In this document: positions 1-7,855 of the stretch, piece after piece
Layout: the number at the start of each line of letters is the position of its first letter
Position numbering within the stretch: the first letter of the stretch is position 1
Assembly: GCA_029865265.1 (NCBI GenBank)
Contig: JAOUHG010000007.1
Span: 62,001 to 126,000, forward strand
DNA length: 64,000 bases
Direction of reading: 5' to 3'
From: Candidatus Krumholzibacteriia bacterium
GTDB lineage: Bacteria; Krumholzibacteriota; Krumholzibacteriia; WVZY01; JAKEHA01
Made by a program: the position numbers and the translations under genes
The notes under the pieces: generated by a model
The model's database searches: none
Seen by the model: only the letters and a program-made list of their open reading frames with translations
Told to the model about the DNA's origin: nothing

Positions 1-72
1 CAACGGGAAACACGCCCGTCGCCGTCCCTGACACAACTTTCGTCGCCTGGGCCGCCATTCGATCGCTCAACC

Positions 73-1530
73 ATGCGCCACCTGCTGCAGCTGCTCTGCC
101 TTGCCCTGATACTGGCTCCCACCGCGGGCCTCGCCGGGGACTATCAGCTCGAGAACGCATTCCCCTACCTCTCGTTCGCCTTCCCGACCGACATCCAGTC
201 CGCCCCCGACGGCAGCAACCGGGTCTTCGTGGTCGAGAAGGGGGGCGTGATCAAGGTCTTCCCGAAGAAGTTCGAGGTGCAGCCGGGCGAGGTGACGGAG
301 TTTCTCAATCTCGTCGGCAAGGTAAGGGCGTCGGGTGAAGCCGGTGCACTGGGGCTGGCGTTCCACCCCCAGTACGCGAGCAACGGCACGTTCTTCGTGT
401 TCTTCGTCTCGGACTATCCGTACCGCTGCACCGTCGCGCGCTACCAGGTGAGCGCTGACCCCGACGTGGCGGACGAGTCCACCGAAACCATCCTCCTCGA
501 GGCGCCCAAGGCGGGTGTGTGGCACAACGGCGGGCAGATTGCCTTCGGCCCCGACGGGTATCTCTACGTCGGCCTCGGAGAGGACCAGGTCGGCGAGTAC
601 GCCCAGGATCTGTCCGACCTGCGCGGATCGATTCTGCGCATCGACGTGGACGTGCCCGCGGCCCCGCCGGGCGGCATCGCCACCCACTACGAGATCCCCG
701 CGGACAACCCGTTCGCCGGCAACGCGCAGGGCTACCGCGAGGAGATATTTGCGTACGGCTTCCGCAACCCGTGGCGTTTTTCGGTGGATCCGCTGAGCGG
801 AGAGCTGTGGGTGGCGGACGTGGGCGAGGACACGTGGGAGGAGATCAACCGCGTGACCCCGGGCAGGAACTACGGGTGGCCGTACATGGAAGGCCCCGAC
901 TGCCTCGATCAGGGACAGTGCAACGCGCAGGGCGCCGCGCTCGTCGCGCCCTTCTACGCGTATGACCACAGTGAGGGCATCGCGGTGATCGGCGGCCACC
1001 GCTACTGGGGCCCGCGCCTGCCGGAACTCGCCGGCCTGTACGTGTTCGCCGACTACACCGGGGGCGTGGTGTGGGGGCTGCGCTTCGACGGCGCCGGACC
1101 GCCGGAACGTTTCGAGCTGGTCACGGGCGCGCCCAACCTGCTCACCTTCGGGGTGGGACCGACGCGGGAACTCTACGTGGCGTCCATCGACGGCTCCATC
1201 TACCAGCTCGCGCGAACCGTCACCGCCGTGGGCGACCGCCCCCATCCCGCCGCAAGCCGTCTGCTGGGCAACGTCCCCAACCCCTTCAACCCGGCCACCA
1301 CCATCCGCTTCGCGCTCGCAGCCGCGGGCCGGGTGGAGATTGACATCTTCGCAGCCGGCGGCGAACACGTCCGCCGCGTGGTGGCAGAGGATCGCGCCGC
1401 GGGCCCGAACACGGCGGCGTGGCGCGGCGACACCGAGCACGGAACCCGGGCGGCGAGCGGCGTGTATATCGTTCGGCTCCGCGTCGATGGGGTGGCGGTG
1501 GACACGCAGCGCATGGTGCTGTTGAAGTAA
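73..1530 (+). CDS. Secreted PQQ-type glucose/sorbosone dehydrogenase-like propeller protein with T9SS-style C-terminal domain
   Basis: The product is 485 aa. Residues 1-21 look like a signal peptide (hydrophobic LLQLLCLALILAP, then AGLAG). Residues about 25-375 match the soluble aldose/sorbosone dehydrogenase (GSDH) six-bladed propeller, with GGQIAFGPDGYLYVGLGED, then YGFRNPWRF, ELWVADVGED and NYGWP. Family members bind PQQ and oxidise sugars in the periplasm or outside the cell; substrate and cofactor use are not provable here. The last ~85 residues begin VPNPFNPATTIRF and contain GVYIVRL, the FlgD-like/T9SS type-A sorting fold, so the protein is probably exported and surface-anchored or released. 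No clear ribosome site precedes the ATG. It may be the last gene of an operon that starts left of the window. Confidence 0.82.
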   Translation: MRHLLQLLCLALILAPTAGLAGDYQLENAFPYLSFAFPTDIQSAPDGSNRVFVVEKGGVIKVFPKKFEVQPGEVTEFLNLVGKVRASGEAGALGLAFHPQYASNGTFFVFFVSDYPYRCTVARYQVSADPDVADESTETILLEAPKAGVWHNGGQIAFGPDGYLYVGLGEDQVGEYAQDLSDLRGSILRIDVDVPAAPPGGIATHYEIPADNPFAGNAQGYREEIFAYGFRNPWRFSVDPLSGELWVADVGEDTWEEINRVTPGRNYGWPYMEGPDCLDQGQCNAQGAALVAPFYAYDHSEGIAVIGGHRYWGPRLPELAGLYVFADYTGGVVWGLRFDGAGPPERFELVTGAPNLLTFGVGPTRELYVASIDGSIYQLARTVTAVGDRPHPAASRLLGNVPNPFNPATTIRFALAAAGRVEIDIFAAGGEHVRRVVAEDRAAGPNTAAWRGDTEHGTRAASGVYIVRLRVDGVAVDTQRMVLLK

Positions 1531-1549
1531 CGCGTCCCCCACTCGGGCG

Positions 1550-1579
1550 TTGACAGGCAGCGCCCGCGCGGGACAGAAT
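1550..1579 (+). promoter_or_regulatory. Candidate sigma-70 promoter for the downstream beta-barrel gene
   Basis: TTGACA at 1550-1555 and CAGAAT at 1574-1579 are separated by 18 bases. The implied start is near 1586, giving a leader of about 40 bases with the ribosome site AAAGGTG at 1611-1617. The perfect -35 is the strong part; the -10 is only fair. Confidence 0.4.
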
Positions 1580-1623
1580 CGAACGCACCCGCCCCGAGAC
1601 ATCCCCTGTGAAAGGTGAACGAG

Positions 1624-2295
1624 ATGAGTTTCACGCGCACGACCATTGTCAGTCTTCTCGTTGCCGCCACCCTGATGACGACTGCGGCGCGGGCACTCGC
1701 GGTTCGTACCATCACCCGCCCGCTGCTGCTCAACCGTACCGCGGTTTCGGGGTACGCCGGAGCGGCACTTCCGGTGGGTGAGTTCTCGGATTCGCGCGAG
1801 GGCTACGGCAACCACACCAGCCAGGTCTTCGACTGGCCGCCGGATGAATGGGCGGTGGAGATCGAGTACTTCGCCGGGCGCACCTGGTCAATCGGCTTCA
1901 GCTACGCCGCTTCCACCTTCCAGGACAAGGACGACGCAACGCTGGAGACCGCTCTCGACACGTACTCGGGTTTCATTCGCGTGGTGGTGCCAACCGCCTT
2001 CCCGATCCGTCCCTACCTGCGCGCCGGCATGGGCGGCGTCACCCTCGAGTTCCTGGATCCGGAGGCGCGCTACAAGGCCGACTCCGCGTTTTCATTCCAG
2101 GTGGGTGGCGGCCTGATCTGGCTGCCGATGCGCTGGCTCGGGCTGAACGCGCAGGCGCTGTACTACGACGGCTCTACCTACGACTCGTACGTGGACGGTT
2201 TCTACGATTCGAATGGCTACCCGGTGGCGACCATCGTCGGCTTCGACGTGCAGTACTGGTCGTTCACCGGAGGCGTAAGCCTGTTCTTCCCCTGA
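1624..2295 (+). CDS. Small outer-membrane beta-barrel protein
   Basis: The product is 223 aa. An N-terminal signal peptide (hydrophobic LLVAATLMTTAARALA) is followed by alternating amphipathic strands rich in Tyr, Gly and aromatic residues, and the protein ends with Phe (GVSLFFP), as expected for a beta-barrel recognised by the BAM complex. Length and pattern fit the OmpW/OmpA-like 8-stranded 'outer membrane protein beta-barrel' group; function is unknown. I chose the ATG at 1624 because AAAGGTG at 1611-1617 sits 6 bases upstream. An in-frame GTG at 1615 lies inside that ribosome site and is unlikely to be the start. It faces the UbiA gene tail to tail with only 27 bases between. Confidence 0.65.
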   Translation: MSFTRTTIVSLLVAATLMTTAARALAVRTITRPLLLNRTAVSGYAGAALPVGEFSDSREGYGNHTSQVFDWPPDEWAVEIEYFAGRTWSIGFSYAASTFQDKDDATLETALDTYSGFIRVVVPTAFPIRPYLRAGMGGVTLEFLDPEARYKADSAFSFQVGGGLIWLPMRWLGLNAQALYYDGSTYDSYVDGFYDSNGYPVATIVGFDVQYWSFTGGVSLFFP

Positions 2296-2322
2296 TCACG
2301 GCGCGCGTGCGGCGCCGGTCGG

Positions 2323-3159
2323 TCAGACGCCCAGCGCGATGGCGAGAATCCCGGCGAACATGGCGAGTTTGAGCGCACGGCTGACGCGGCCGAACACACG
2401 GCGCTCCGGCCGGCGCACCACCGCGAGCGCGCCCAGTATGAGCACCGGCGCCACCAGCACCTCCATGGCCAGGAAATAGCGGAGTCCGTACAGCCCCGCC
2501 AGCGCCGGCAGCGGCACCAGCACGGCCAAGAGCAGCATGGCCCCGGCCGCGACCCGCGCGGCCCGCTCCGGACCGGAGACCACCGCGAGGGTGCGCACAC
2601 CCGCGTCGCGATCCCCTTCCAGGTCCTCACCCCCCTTGATCATCTCCCGGCACATCACGAACGCAAACGCGATCGCCATCGGGATCACGGCCGCGCCCGG
2701 CCAGTCCGCCGCCATGGCGCCGGCCAGAAACGCGCTCGCCGAGACCAGCGCCACGGTCACGTTGCCGGCAATCCAGGTGCGCTTGAGCACGCGCGCGTAC
2801 GCGAACAGCGCCAGCTGCCACACCAGGGCCAGCACCAGCAACGGTTGCGGCAGTGCGATTGCCGCGAGCAGCGTGGTGGCGACGACGAGCACCGCGTACC
2901 ACACCCGCGCCGCGCGCGGCGACAGGCGCCCCGACGGCAGCGGACGCCGCGGCTTGTTCACCCGGTCGATGGCGAAGTCGTAGTAGTCGTTGATCACATT
3001 GCCGGCGCCGGTGGCCAGTGCCGCCACCAGCGCGACCACCATCACGCGCGCGGATGCGGTCCCCGCCGCGACGTAGTACCCCGCCACCACACCGAGGCCG
3101 GCGGCGAGCATGTTGTGCGGTCGGATGATCTCCAGGAGTGCGAGGAAGCCGCGACGCAT
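2323..3159 (-). CDS. UbiA-family prenyltransferase, archaeal digeranylgeranylglyceryl-phosphate synthase-like
   Basis: The product is 278 aa, an integral membrane protein with about 8-9 hydrophobic segments. It has the first UbiA aspartate motif NDYYDFAID (residues ~57-65), followed by NKPRRPLPSG, and the second motif EDLEGDRDAG after CREMIKGG. This pairing, with RP at the N-terminus and RTLAV after motif 2, is typical of geranylgeranylglycerol-phosphate geranylgeranyltransferases, rather than of ubiquinone or haem-O UbiA proteins. Such enzymes transfer a prenyl chain from a prenyl diphosphate to a glycerol-phosphate ether or another acceptor. Homologues occur in FCB-group bacteria, where the true substrate is often untested. 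It is the last gene of a TPR / Wzi-like / UbiA operon, 9 bases after the Wzi-like gene. No GGGP synthase is visible in the window. Confidence 0.75.
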   Translation of the reverse strand: MRRGFLALLEIIRPHNMLAAGLGVVAGYYVAAGTASARVMVVALVAALATGAGNVINDYYDFAIDRVNKPRRPLPSGRLSPRAARVWYAVLVVATTLLAAIALPQPLLVLALVWQLALFAYARVLKRTWIAGNVTVALVSASAFLAGAMAADWPGAAVIPMAIAFAFVMCREMIKGGEDLEGDRDAGVRTLAVVSGPERAARVAAGAMLLLAVLVPLPALAGLYGLRYFLAMEVLVAPVLILGALAVVRRPERRVFGRVSRALKLAMFAGILAIALGV

Positions 3160-3168
3160 GCGCCCAGA

Positions 3169-4719
3169 CTACGGGAAGTCCCAGCGAATCTCCACCCGGA
3201 ACGCGTCGGTGGATTCGTCGGCGCCCTCGACGTGGTCACGGTTGTCGGACGACGCGTGCGCGTAAGCCGCCTCGAGCCAGCTGTTGCCGGCGAGTTCCCA
3301 GCGCGCGCCCACCTCGAACCCGAGCGACTTCTGCACCACACCCGATGGGAACGGCGGATCGGGATCGTCCACGCCCAGTTCGAACGCGCGGATCGGATTG
3401 CCCTCCCCCAGCCGGCCGCCGAACGCGGCCAGACTCACGCGCAGGTTGGCGCGCGGGTACACGTCGGCAGCGACGCGCCACGCGTCGGCGTCGCCCCCCG
3501 GCACACCACCCAGCAGCACGTCGCCCCCGGCGATCTCGCCCGCACCGCTCACGTACACCGAAAGCGAGTCGTCGTGCGAGTAGGTGTACACGTCCGCGCG
3601 GCGGTAACTGCCGCTCAGCGCGAGCCCCAGCGGCCGCGCGGGCACGAAGCGGAATCCCGCCTCCCAGGCGAGCTTGTCGGGGTAGCCGTCCTCGCGCTCG
3701 TACTGCAGGTCGTCGATCAGGAAACTGCCGTACACCGTCAGGTGGTCGAACAAACTGGTCTTGGCGTCCAGACACCACAGAATATTGTCGGCGTTGGTGC
3801 GCTCGTTGAACTGGTTGGCGTAAAGCGACGCAAACGGGAGCACGTACATCCAGTCCGGCCCGCGGCCGCCGTAGGTGACCGTCTCGCTCATGCCCACCAC
3901 CGTGCGGCCGAAGGTCCCCTCCAGGCGGTGCCCCACCAGGTAGCGCTCCGGATCCGGAAACAGCTGGCCGAAGAAGGCATCGAAGCGGAACATCTTGAAC
4001 ACGATGCGCGTGCTCATCTGATCCAAGGAGTAGCGCTCGCCCGGCACCACCAGTCCGGCGTCCGCGGACGGCCCCCAATCGATGTAGTCGCGCCCCACCA
4101 GCACCTGAACCTGATCCCATGCCGCGACGACGTAGGAGCGGTCGAACAGCGACGTCAGCCCCTTGAAGCTCTTCTCGCGGCGCGACGGCTTCTGGTTGCG
4201 CGCGCGGTCGCCGCTCTCGGGGCCGAAGAGAAACCGGTAGCGCACGTCGTAGGTGACGCGCGCCCCCAGATGCACGCGGAACTCCGGGTCCGAGCCGATG
4301 TACGCCTCCACCTCGTCGCCGTACAGCGCCTGCTGCACGTAGGGGTGCACGTCGAGGTCGCCCTCCACCGCCACGCTGCGATCCTCAGCGTACCACGCGC
4401 GGTCGTAACGGGTGCGCGGGTCGGGGAGTTCCTCGCCTTCGCCGAACTCGCGTATCAACCGGTCGAGCTGGTAACGGTCGCGCGCGGAGAGATCCGCGCC
4501 GGCCGCGACCACGCGGATGCGGCCCACGATGGCGGCGAACTCGTGGCGCGAGAACGGCCGGTCCTCCGGGAGCACGCACAGGCCCAGCGTCTCGAAACGC
4601 TCGATGGCGCGATAGCTCCAGTTGTCGGTGGGAATGCGTTCGTTGCCCTGTGCGCGCGCCGGGACGGCTGCGATCATGACGACCGCGACCGCGATGACCA
4701 CCCGGATCGCGGGGCGCAC
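3169..4719 (-). CDS. Capsule-assembly Wzi-family outer-membrane protein
   Basis: The product is 516 aa. It begins with a signal peptide (VVIAVAVVMIAAVPARAQ). A short helical region follows (AIERFETLGL, FSRHEFAAIV) resembling the SLH-like N-terminus common in Wzi homologues of deep-branching phyla. The rest is a beta-barrel with the family signatures VGRDYIDWGPSADAGLVV, YLVGHRLEGTFG, SETVTYGGRGP, YANQFNERTNADN and YGSFLIDDLQ. E. coli Wzi is an outer-membrane lectin that organises capsule at the surface. I chose the GTG at 4719 because AGGAG, overlapping the stop codon of the upstream TPR gene, lies 8 bases before it and the signal peptide starts there. An open frame extends upstream to 4926 but only inside the TPR gene. 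Confidence 0.75.
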   Translation of the reverse strand: MRPAIRVVIAVAVVMIAAVPARAQGNERIPTDNWSYRAIERFETLGLCVLPEDRPFSRHEFAAIVGRIRVVAAGADLSARDRYQLDRLIREFGEGEELPDPRTRYDRAWYAEDRSVAVEGDLDVHPYVQQALYGDEVEAYIGSDPEFRVHLGARVTYDVRYRFLFGPESGDRARNQKPSRREKSFKGLTSLFDRSYVVAAWDQVQVLVGRDYIDWGPSADAGLVVPGERYSLDQMSTRIVFKMFRFDAFFGQLFPDPERYLVGHRLEGTFGRTVVGMSETVTYGGRGPDWMYVLPFASLYANQFNERTNADNILWCLDAKTSLFDHLTVYGSFLIDDLQYEREDGYPDKLAWEAGFRFVPARPLGLALSGSYRRADVYTYSHDDSLSVYVSGAGEIAGGDVLLGGVPGGDADAWRVAADVYPRANLRVSLAAFGGRLGEGNPIRAFELGVDDPDPPFPSGVVQKSLGFEVGARWELAGNSWLEAAYAHASSDNRDHVEGADESTDAFRVEIRWDFP

Positions 4720-4730
4720 GGGCTCCGCTC

Positions 4731-5879
4731 CTAGGCGACGCGGCTGCGACTGCCGTGCAACCGGGCGTCGGCGGCGCGGTAGCTCTCCCGCGCCTCGTCG
4801 CGCATGTCGGCGCGATCGTACACCATGCCCAGCGCGTAGAACGCGCGGTGGTCGTCGGGCGTGAGTTCGGTGACGCGCTTGAGCGGCGGGATGGCGCGCG
4901 TGGGCTGGTTCATGTGGTTGTAGCACATCCCGATGTGATACAGGATGCCGACGTGGTCCGGGTTGGACTTCAGCGCCACCTGCAACATCTTGACCGCCTT
5001 CTCATAGAGACCTTTGCGGTAGAAGATCATGCCCACGAAGAACTGCGCATCGATGTGGCTCGATGCGAGCTTGATGGTACGACGGAACGACTCGAGCGCG
5101 CCGTCCAGATCGCCCTGCTCGTACAGGGCGATACCGAGGTTGTAGTTGGCTTCCACGCTGTCCGGCGCCAGGCGCAGCGCGTGCCGGAACTCACGCACCG
5201 CCTCGTCGTGACTGCCGTGTTCTCCGTAGAGCGCGCCAAGGTTGAAGTGCGCCTCCGCACTCATCGGATTGAACTGCAGCGCGCGGCGGAACAGCCGGAT
5301 GGCCTGATCCCCGTCGCCGCGAAGATCCAGCAGATAACCCAGGTTGGTGTACGCCCGCGCGTGCCCCCGATCCAGCGCGATCGCCCGCCGGTAGCTCTCC
5401 TCCGCCTCGTTGTAGCGCTCGGCACGCGCCAGCGTGACACCCATGCGGTAGTGGCACTCGGCGTTCTCGGGCTCGAGCTCGATGGCCCGGCGGTGCGTGC
5501 GCAGCGCGTCCTCCACGCGGCCCAGCCGGTCGTAGATACGCCCCAGCGAGTAATACGCAAGCGCGCTGGCGGGCTGCGCCCCCACCAGCCGCTCGAAGTT
5601 GTCGCGGGCCGTGTCCAGCTCTCCCGCGTCGGCAAGAAACTGCCCCACGGCCTGGCGCAATGACGGGGAGATGGGCTCCGCCACCAGCCGGCGCACCACC
5701 GCGGTGGCGTCCGCCCGGCGTCCCTGCTCCCAGGCGGCCTGAGCCGCCTCGAAGCGCTCGCCCGCGTCCCGGGCCGGCTCGGCGCCACGGCGCCCGATCA
5801 ACGGAATGCGGGAGGGCTTGTTGGAACGGTCGGCACGCAGCACAGATTCCTCCTCGAGGGACCAAAAACGGTCGAACAT
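4731..5879 (-). CDS. Tetratricopeptide-repeat protein
   Basis: The product is 382 aa from the ATG at 5879. After about 35 polar residues, nearly the whole protein is TPR: consecutive 34-residue units with ALAYYSLGRIYDRLG, AECHYRMGVTLARAE, ARAYTNLGYLLDLRG, AEAHFNLGALYGEHG, VEANYNLGIALYEQG, IDAQFFVGMIFYRKG and VGILYHIGMCYNHMN. TPR arrays mediate protein-protein contact; the partner is unknown. There is no signal peptide, so it is probably cytoplasmic. A GTG at 5915 would add 12 residues. A TATACT -10-like element at 5919-5924 would put the transcript start at about that GTG, and a TTGACA at 5938-5943 is only 13 bases from it, too close for a standard promoter, so start and promoter stay uncertain. 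It heads the operon with the Wzi-like and UbiA genes. Confidence 0.8.
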   Translation of the reverse strand: MFDRFWSLEEESVLRADRSNKPSRIPLIGRRGAEPARDAGERFEAAQAAWEQGRRADATAVVRRLVAEPISPSLRQAVGQFLADAGELDTARDNFERLVGAQPASALAYYSLGRIYDRLGRVEDALRTHRRAIELEPENAECHYRMGVTLARAERYNEAEESYRRAIALDRGHARAYTNLGYLLDLRGDGDQAIRLFRRALQFNPMSAEAHFNLGALYGEHGSHDEAVREFRHALRLAPDSVEANYNLGIALYEQGDLDGALESFRRTIKLASSHIDAQFFVGMIFYRKGLYEKAVKMLQVALKSNPDHVGILYHIGMCYNHMNQPTRAIPPLKRVTELTPDDHRAFYALGMVYDRADMRDEARESYRAADARLHGSRSRVA

Positions 5880-5915
5880 GCGAAAAATCAACGGGATCGG
5901 TGACCCGGGCGTCAC

Positions 5916-6083
5916 CGTAGTATAGCCAGAAAAAACCTGTCAAGAATTATTGGGGATTGTGCAACTGAAGAGACGGAAGGGGTTTTGCCTGGTTATCCAC
6001 AGGCCGGGCCGAGGAGCCCTCCGGGCAGCTTCCCGGGCCACGCACAGGGGTGGTAACGCGCCCGGGGCCCCGCGAGGGGAGAA
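5916..6083. other. Intergenic stretch with one DnaA-box-like site
   Basis: These 168 bases lie between the mglA-like stop and the TPR operon. They hold a perfect DnaA-box consensus TTATCCACA at 5993-6001 and a small CCCC-TCGC-GGGG hairpin near 6068-6080. There is no cluster of boxes, no AT-rich unwinding element and no dnaA or dnaN nearby, so this is not called an origin. I see no gene here. Confidence 0.5.
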
Positions 6084-7517
6084 TCAGTCGTGGTCGCCCT
6101 CGTCCTCGACTTCCACGTCGACCACGACACGGATGGACGAGGAGCGCTCGAGCTGCGCCCGCGAAATGTACACGGTGGCATGCAGTTCCTCGACGATGGG
6201 AATGCTCACCATCGAGCGCGTGGTCGGGCGCCCGGCGGCCGGCTTCGCGGCGGCGGCCGGCGGCGTGGCCGGTGGCTCTTCCCTGGGGGCGGCGCGCTTG
6301 AACACCGGCGACGTGGGCGCCGCTGCGGGCGGTGCCTTTGGCGCGGGCTCGCGGCGCGGGGTGTGGCGCATGGGATCGGTGACGAACTCGCCCGGGCCCT
6401 CGTCTCGCGCCGTGTCGGATGCCGCGGACGCCTCGTCGAGCGACGGCAGGCGGCCGAGTGCCTCGTCAAACCCGGAATTGGGAATCGCCTCGAACAGGTC
6501 GTCAGGGTCGGCGGCGGTCCTGGATGCGGGTTTCGCTGGCGGGGCCGGCGGCGTGCTGGTGCGCGGGGCCGCGGGCTTCGCGGCAACCGGCTTCGCGGGC
6601 GCACCCCCGTGGCCGGGCGACTCACGCAACGCGAAATCGATGGCGTGATCCACCTCGTGCTCGTGCTCGATCTCCCCGTCCTCCGGCTGCGGGGACATCG
6701 CGGGCTTTCCGGGCCCCGCGAACACCTCGGCAAACTCGGGTGCCGGCTTCGGCGCCGGTGCGGGCCGGGGCGGCTCCGGTTTTGGCGCCGGAGCGGCGCG
6801 GGGCGGTTGCGGTTTCGGGGCCGGAGCGGCGGGCCGGGGCGCTGCCGCGGGCTGCGAAGGCGGCGTCACGATTTCCGCGGGCGTCTCCGCGGCCGGTTCC
6901 GGCACTGCAAGCCCGGCGGCTTCCTCGCGGTCCAGGCGCTCCTTGAGCACCCCGTAGACCCTGGTGGAGATCCCGTGCAGGGTCTCGTAGACACCGGTAC
7001 CCAGCGTGGCCACCGCCTCGTAGGTGGTCACGCGCAGTGGGTTGAGTTTCGCGTCCAGCTCCTCGACCGTCATCGCGTCGGGAATGTCACGCTTGTTGTA
7101 CTGGATCACCCAGGGAATCTCGTCCAGCGTCAACCCGTGCTCGTTGAGATTCTGTTCGAGGTTCTTCAGACTTTCGAGGTTCTCATCGAGCTTTGCGCGC
7201 GACGAGTCCGCAACGAACACAACCGCGTCCACGCCCTTGAGCACGAGCTTGCGCGTGGCGTTGTAGTACACCTGGCCGGGAACGGTGTAGAGCAGGAACC
7301 GCGTGCGGTACCCGTTGATGTCACCCAGTTCCAGGGGAAGGAAGTCGAAGAAAAGCGTGCGGTCGGTCTGGGTCTTCATAGAGACCATCTTGCCCTTGGC
7401 CGACTCGGGTGCCTTCTCGTGGATATACTCCAGATTCGTGGTCTTGCCACTCACCCCGGGACCGTAATAAACGATCTTGGCGTTGATCTCGCCGCCTGTG
7501 TAATTCAGCACGACCAT
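6084..7517 (-). CDS. MglA-type Ras-like GTPase with a long disordered C-terminal tail
   Basis: The product is 477 aa. Residues 1-197 are a complete MglA-like small GTPase: P-loop GPGVSGKT (19-26), the MglA-type G3 TVPGQ (78-82) and G4 NKRD (141-144). MglA proteins set cell polarity and drive gliding or type-IV-pilus positioning. Typical MglA stops at about 195 residues; here ~240 residues of Pro/Ala-rich, probably disordered sequence follow, containing three copies of an 11-residue PKPxPPRPAPA-like repeat and acidic patches. A final ~40 residues (IPIVEELHATVYIS, SIRVVVDVEVE) look folded. The ATG at 7517 is chosen because MVVLNYTGGEINAKIVYYG is the usual MglA N-terminus and GGAAGGA precedes it. 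No mglB GAP gene is in the window. Confidence 0.85.
   Translation of the reverse strand: MVVLNYTGGEINAKIVYYGPGVSGKTTNLEYIHEKAPESAKGKMVSMKTQTDRTLFFDFLPLELGDINGYRTRFLLYTVPGQVYYNATRKLVLKGVDAVVFVADSSRAKLDENLESLKNLEQNLNEHGLTLDEIPWVIQYNKRDIPDAMTVEELDAKLNPLRVTTYEAVATLGTGVYETLHGISTRVYGVLKERLDREEAAGLAVPEPAAETPAEIVTPPSQPAAAPRPAAPAPKPQPPRAAPAPKPEPPRPAPAPKPAPEFAEVFAGPGKPAMSPQPEDGEIEHEHEVDHAIDFALRESPGHGGAPAKPVAAKPAAPRTSTPPAPPAKPASRTAADPDDLFEAIPNSGFDEALGRLPSLDEASAASDTARDEGPGEFVTDPMRHTPRREPAPKAPPAAAPTSPVFKRAAPREEPPATPPAAAAKPAAGRPTTRSMVSIPIVEELHATVYISRAQLERSSSIRVVVDVEVEDEGDHD
6745..6843 (-). repeat. Three 33-base tandem units encoding an 11-residue Pro-rich repeat
   Basis: Units begin at 6745, 6778 and 6811 (plus-strand GGCTTC, GGTTTT, GGTTTC) and share GGCGCCGG or GGGGCCGG and GGGGCGG cores. 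In the MglA-like protein they encode consecutive PKPxPPRPAPA-type segments. Length changes by slippage would stay in frame. Confidence 0.75.
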
Positions 7518-7855
7518 GTTCGTCGCGTCCTTCCCGCCAGCTTGCGCGTCAATGTTGCTCGAAGTCGAGTTTGCCGCGAGTCTTGTCGCCGGAGCGGCCC
7601 ACAGAAAAGTGCACTTGCTGCATGAGGCCAGGGTGAGAAAGCTCAAGCGCCTCTGTGATTTGGCCGCCCCGGCTTGGCGAAGAGGGCAAGTAACATGCCA
7701 ACCATCACCCTCCCTTGCCCACACAACGCCAGTATCCACATGCGGTTGGGTCCGGCGGCCCCAACCGGGCGGGTCGCGGCCGCCGCCCGGGGTGCAATAT
7801 GCTGCCGCGCTTGCAAAACGAGGAATGCAGCGACTACCATCGCAGCCTTCTCCCC
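7518..7855. promoter_or_regulatory. Divergent intergenic region with two tandem hairpins in the MFS leader
   Basis: This 338-base region separates the divergent mglA-like and MFS genes and so should hold two promoters; I could not pick a convincing -35/-10 pair for either. On the plus strand CGGTTGGG (7743-7750) pairs perfectly with CCCAACCG (7760-7767). Just after it, GGGCGG near 7768 can pair with the CCGCCC near 7786. The hairpins precede the MFS start and could be an attenuator or simply high-GC structure. Confidence 0.3.

Noticed and set aside
5919-5943. TTGACA...TATACT promoter for the TPR/Wzi/UbiA operon
   Set aside because: Both hexamers are good, but the spacer is 13 bases, too short for sigma-70. 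Kept only as a note in the TPR entry.
5993-6001. Perfect DnaA box TTATCCACA, possible replication origin
   Set aside because: Only one box is visible, with no AT-rich unwinding region and no dnaA, dnaN, rpmH or parAB genes nearby. One match in 64 kb is expected by chance or as a minor regulatory site.
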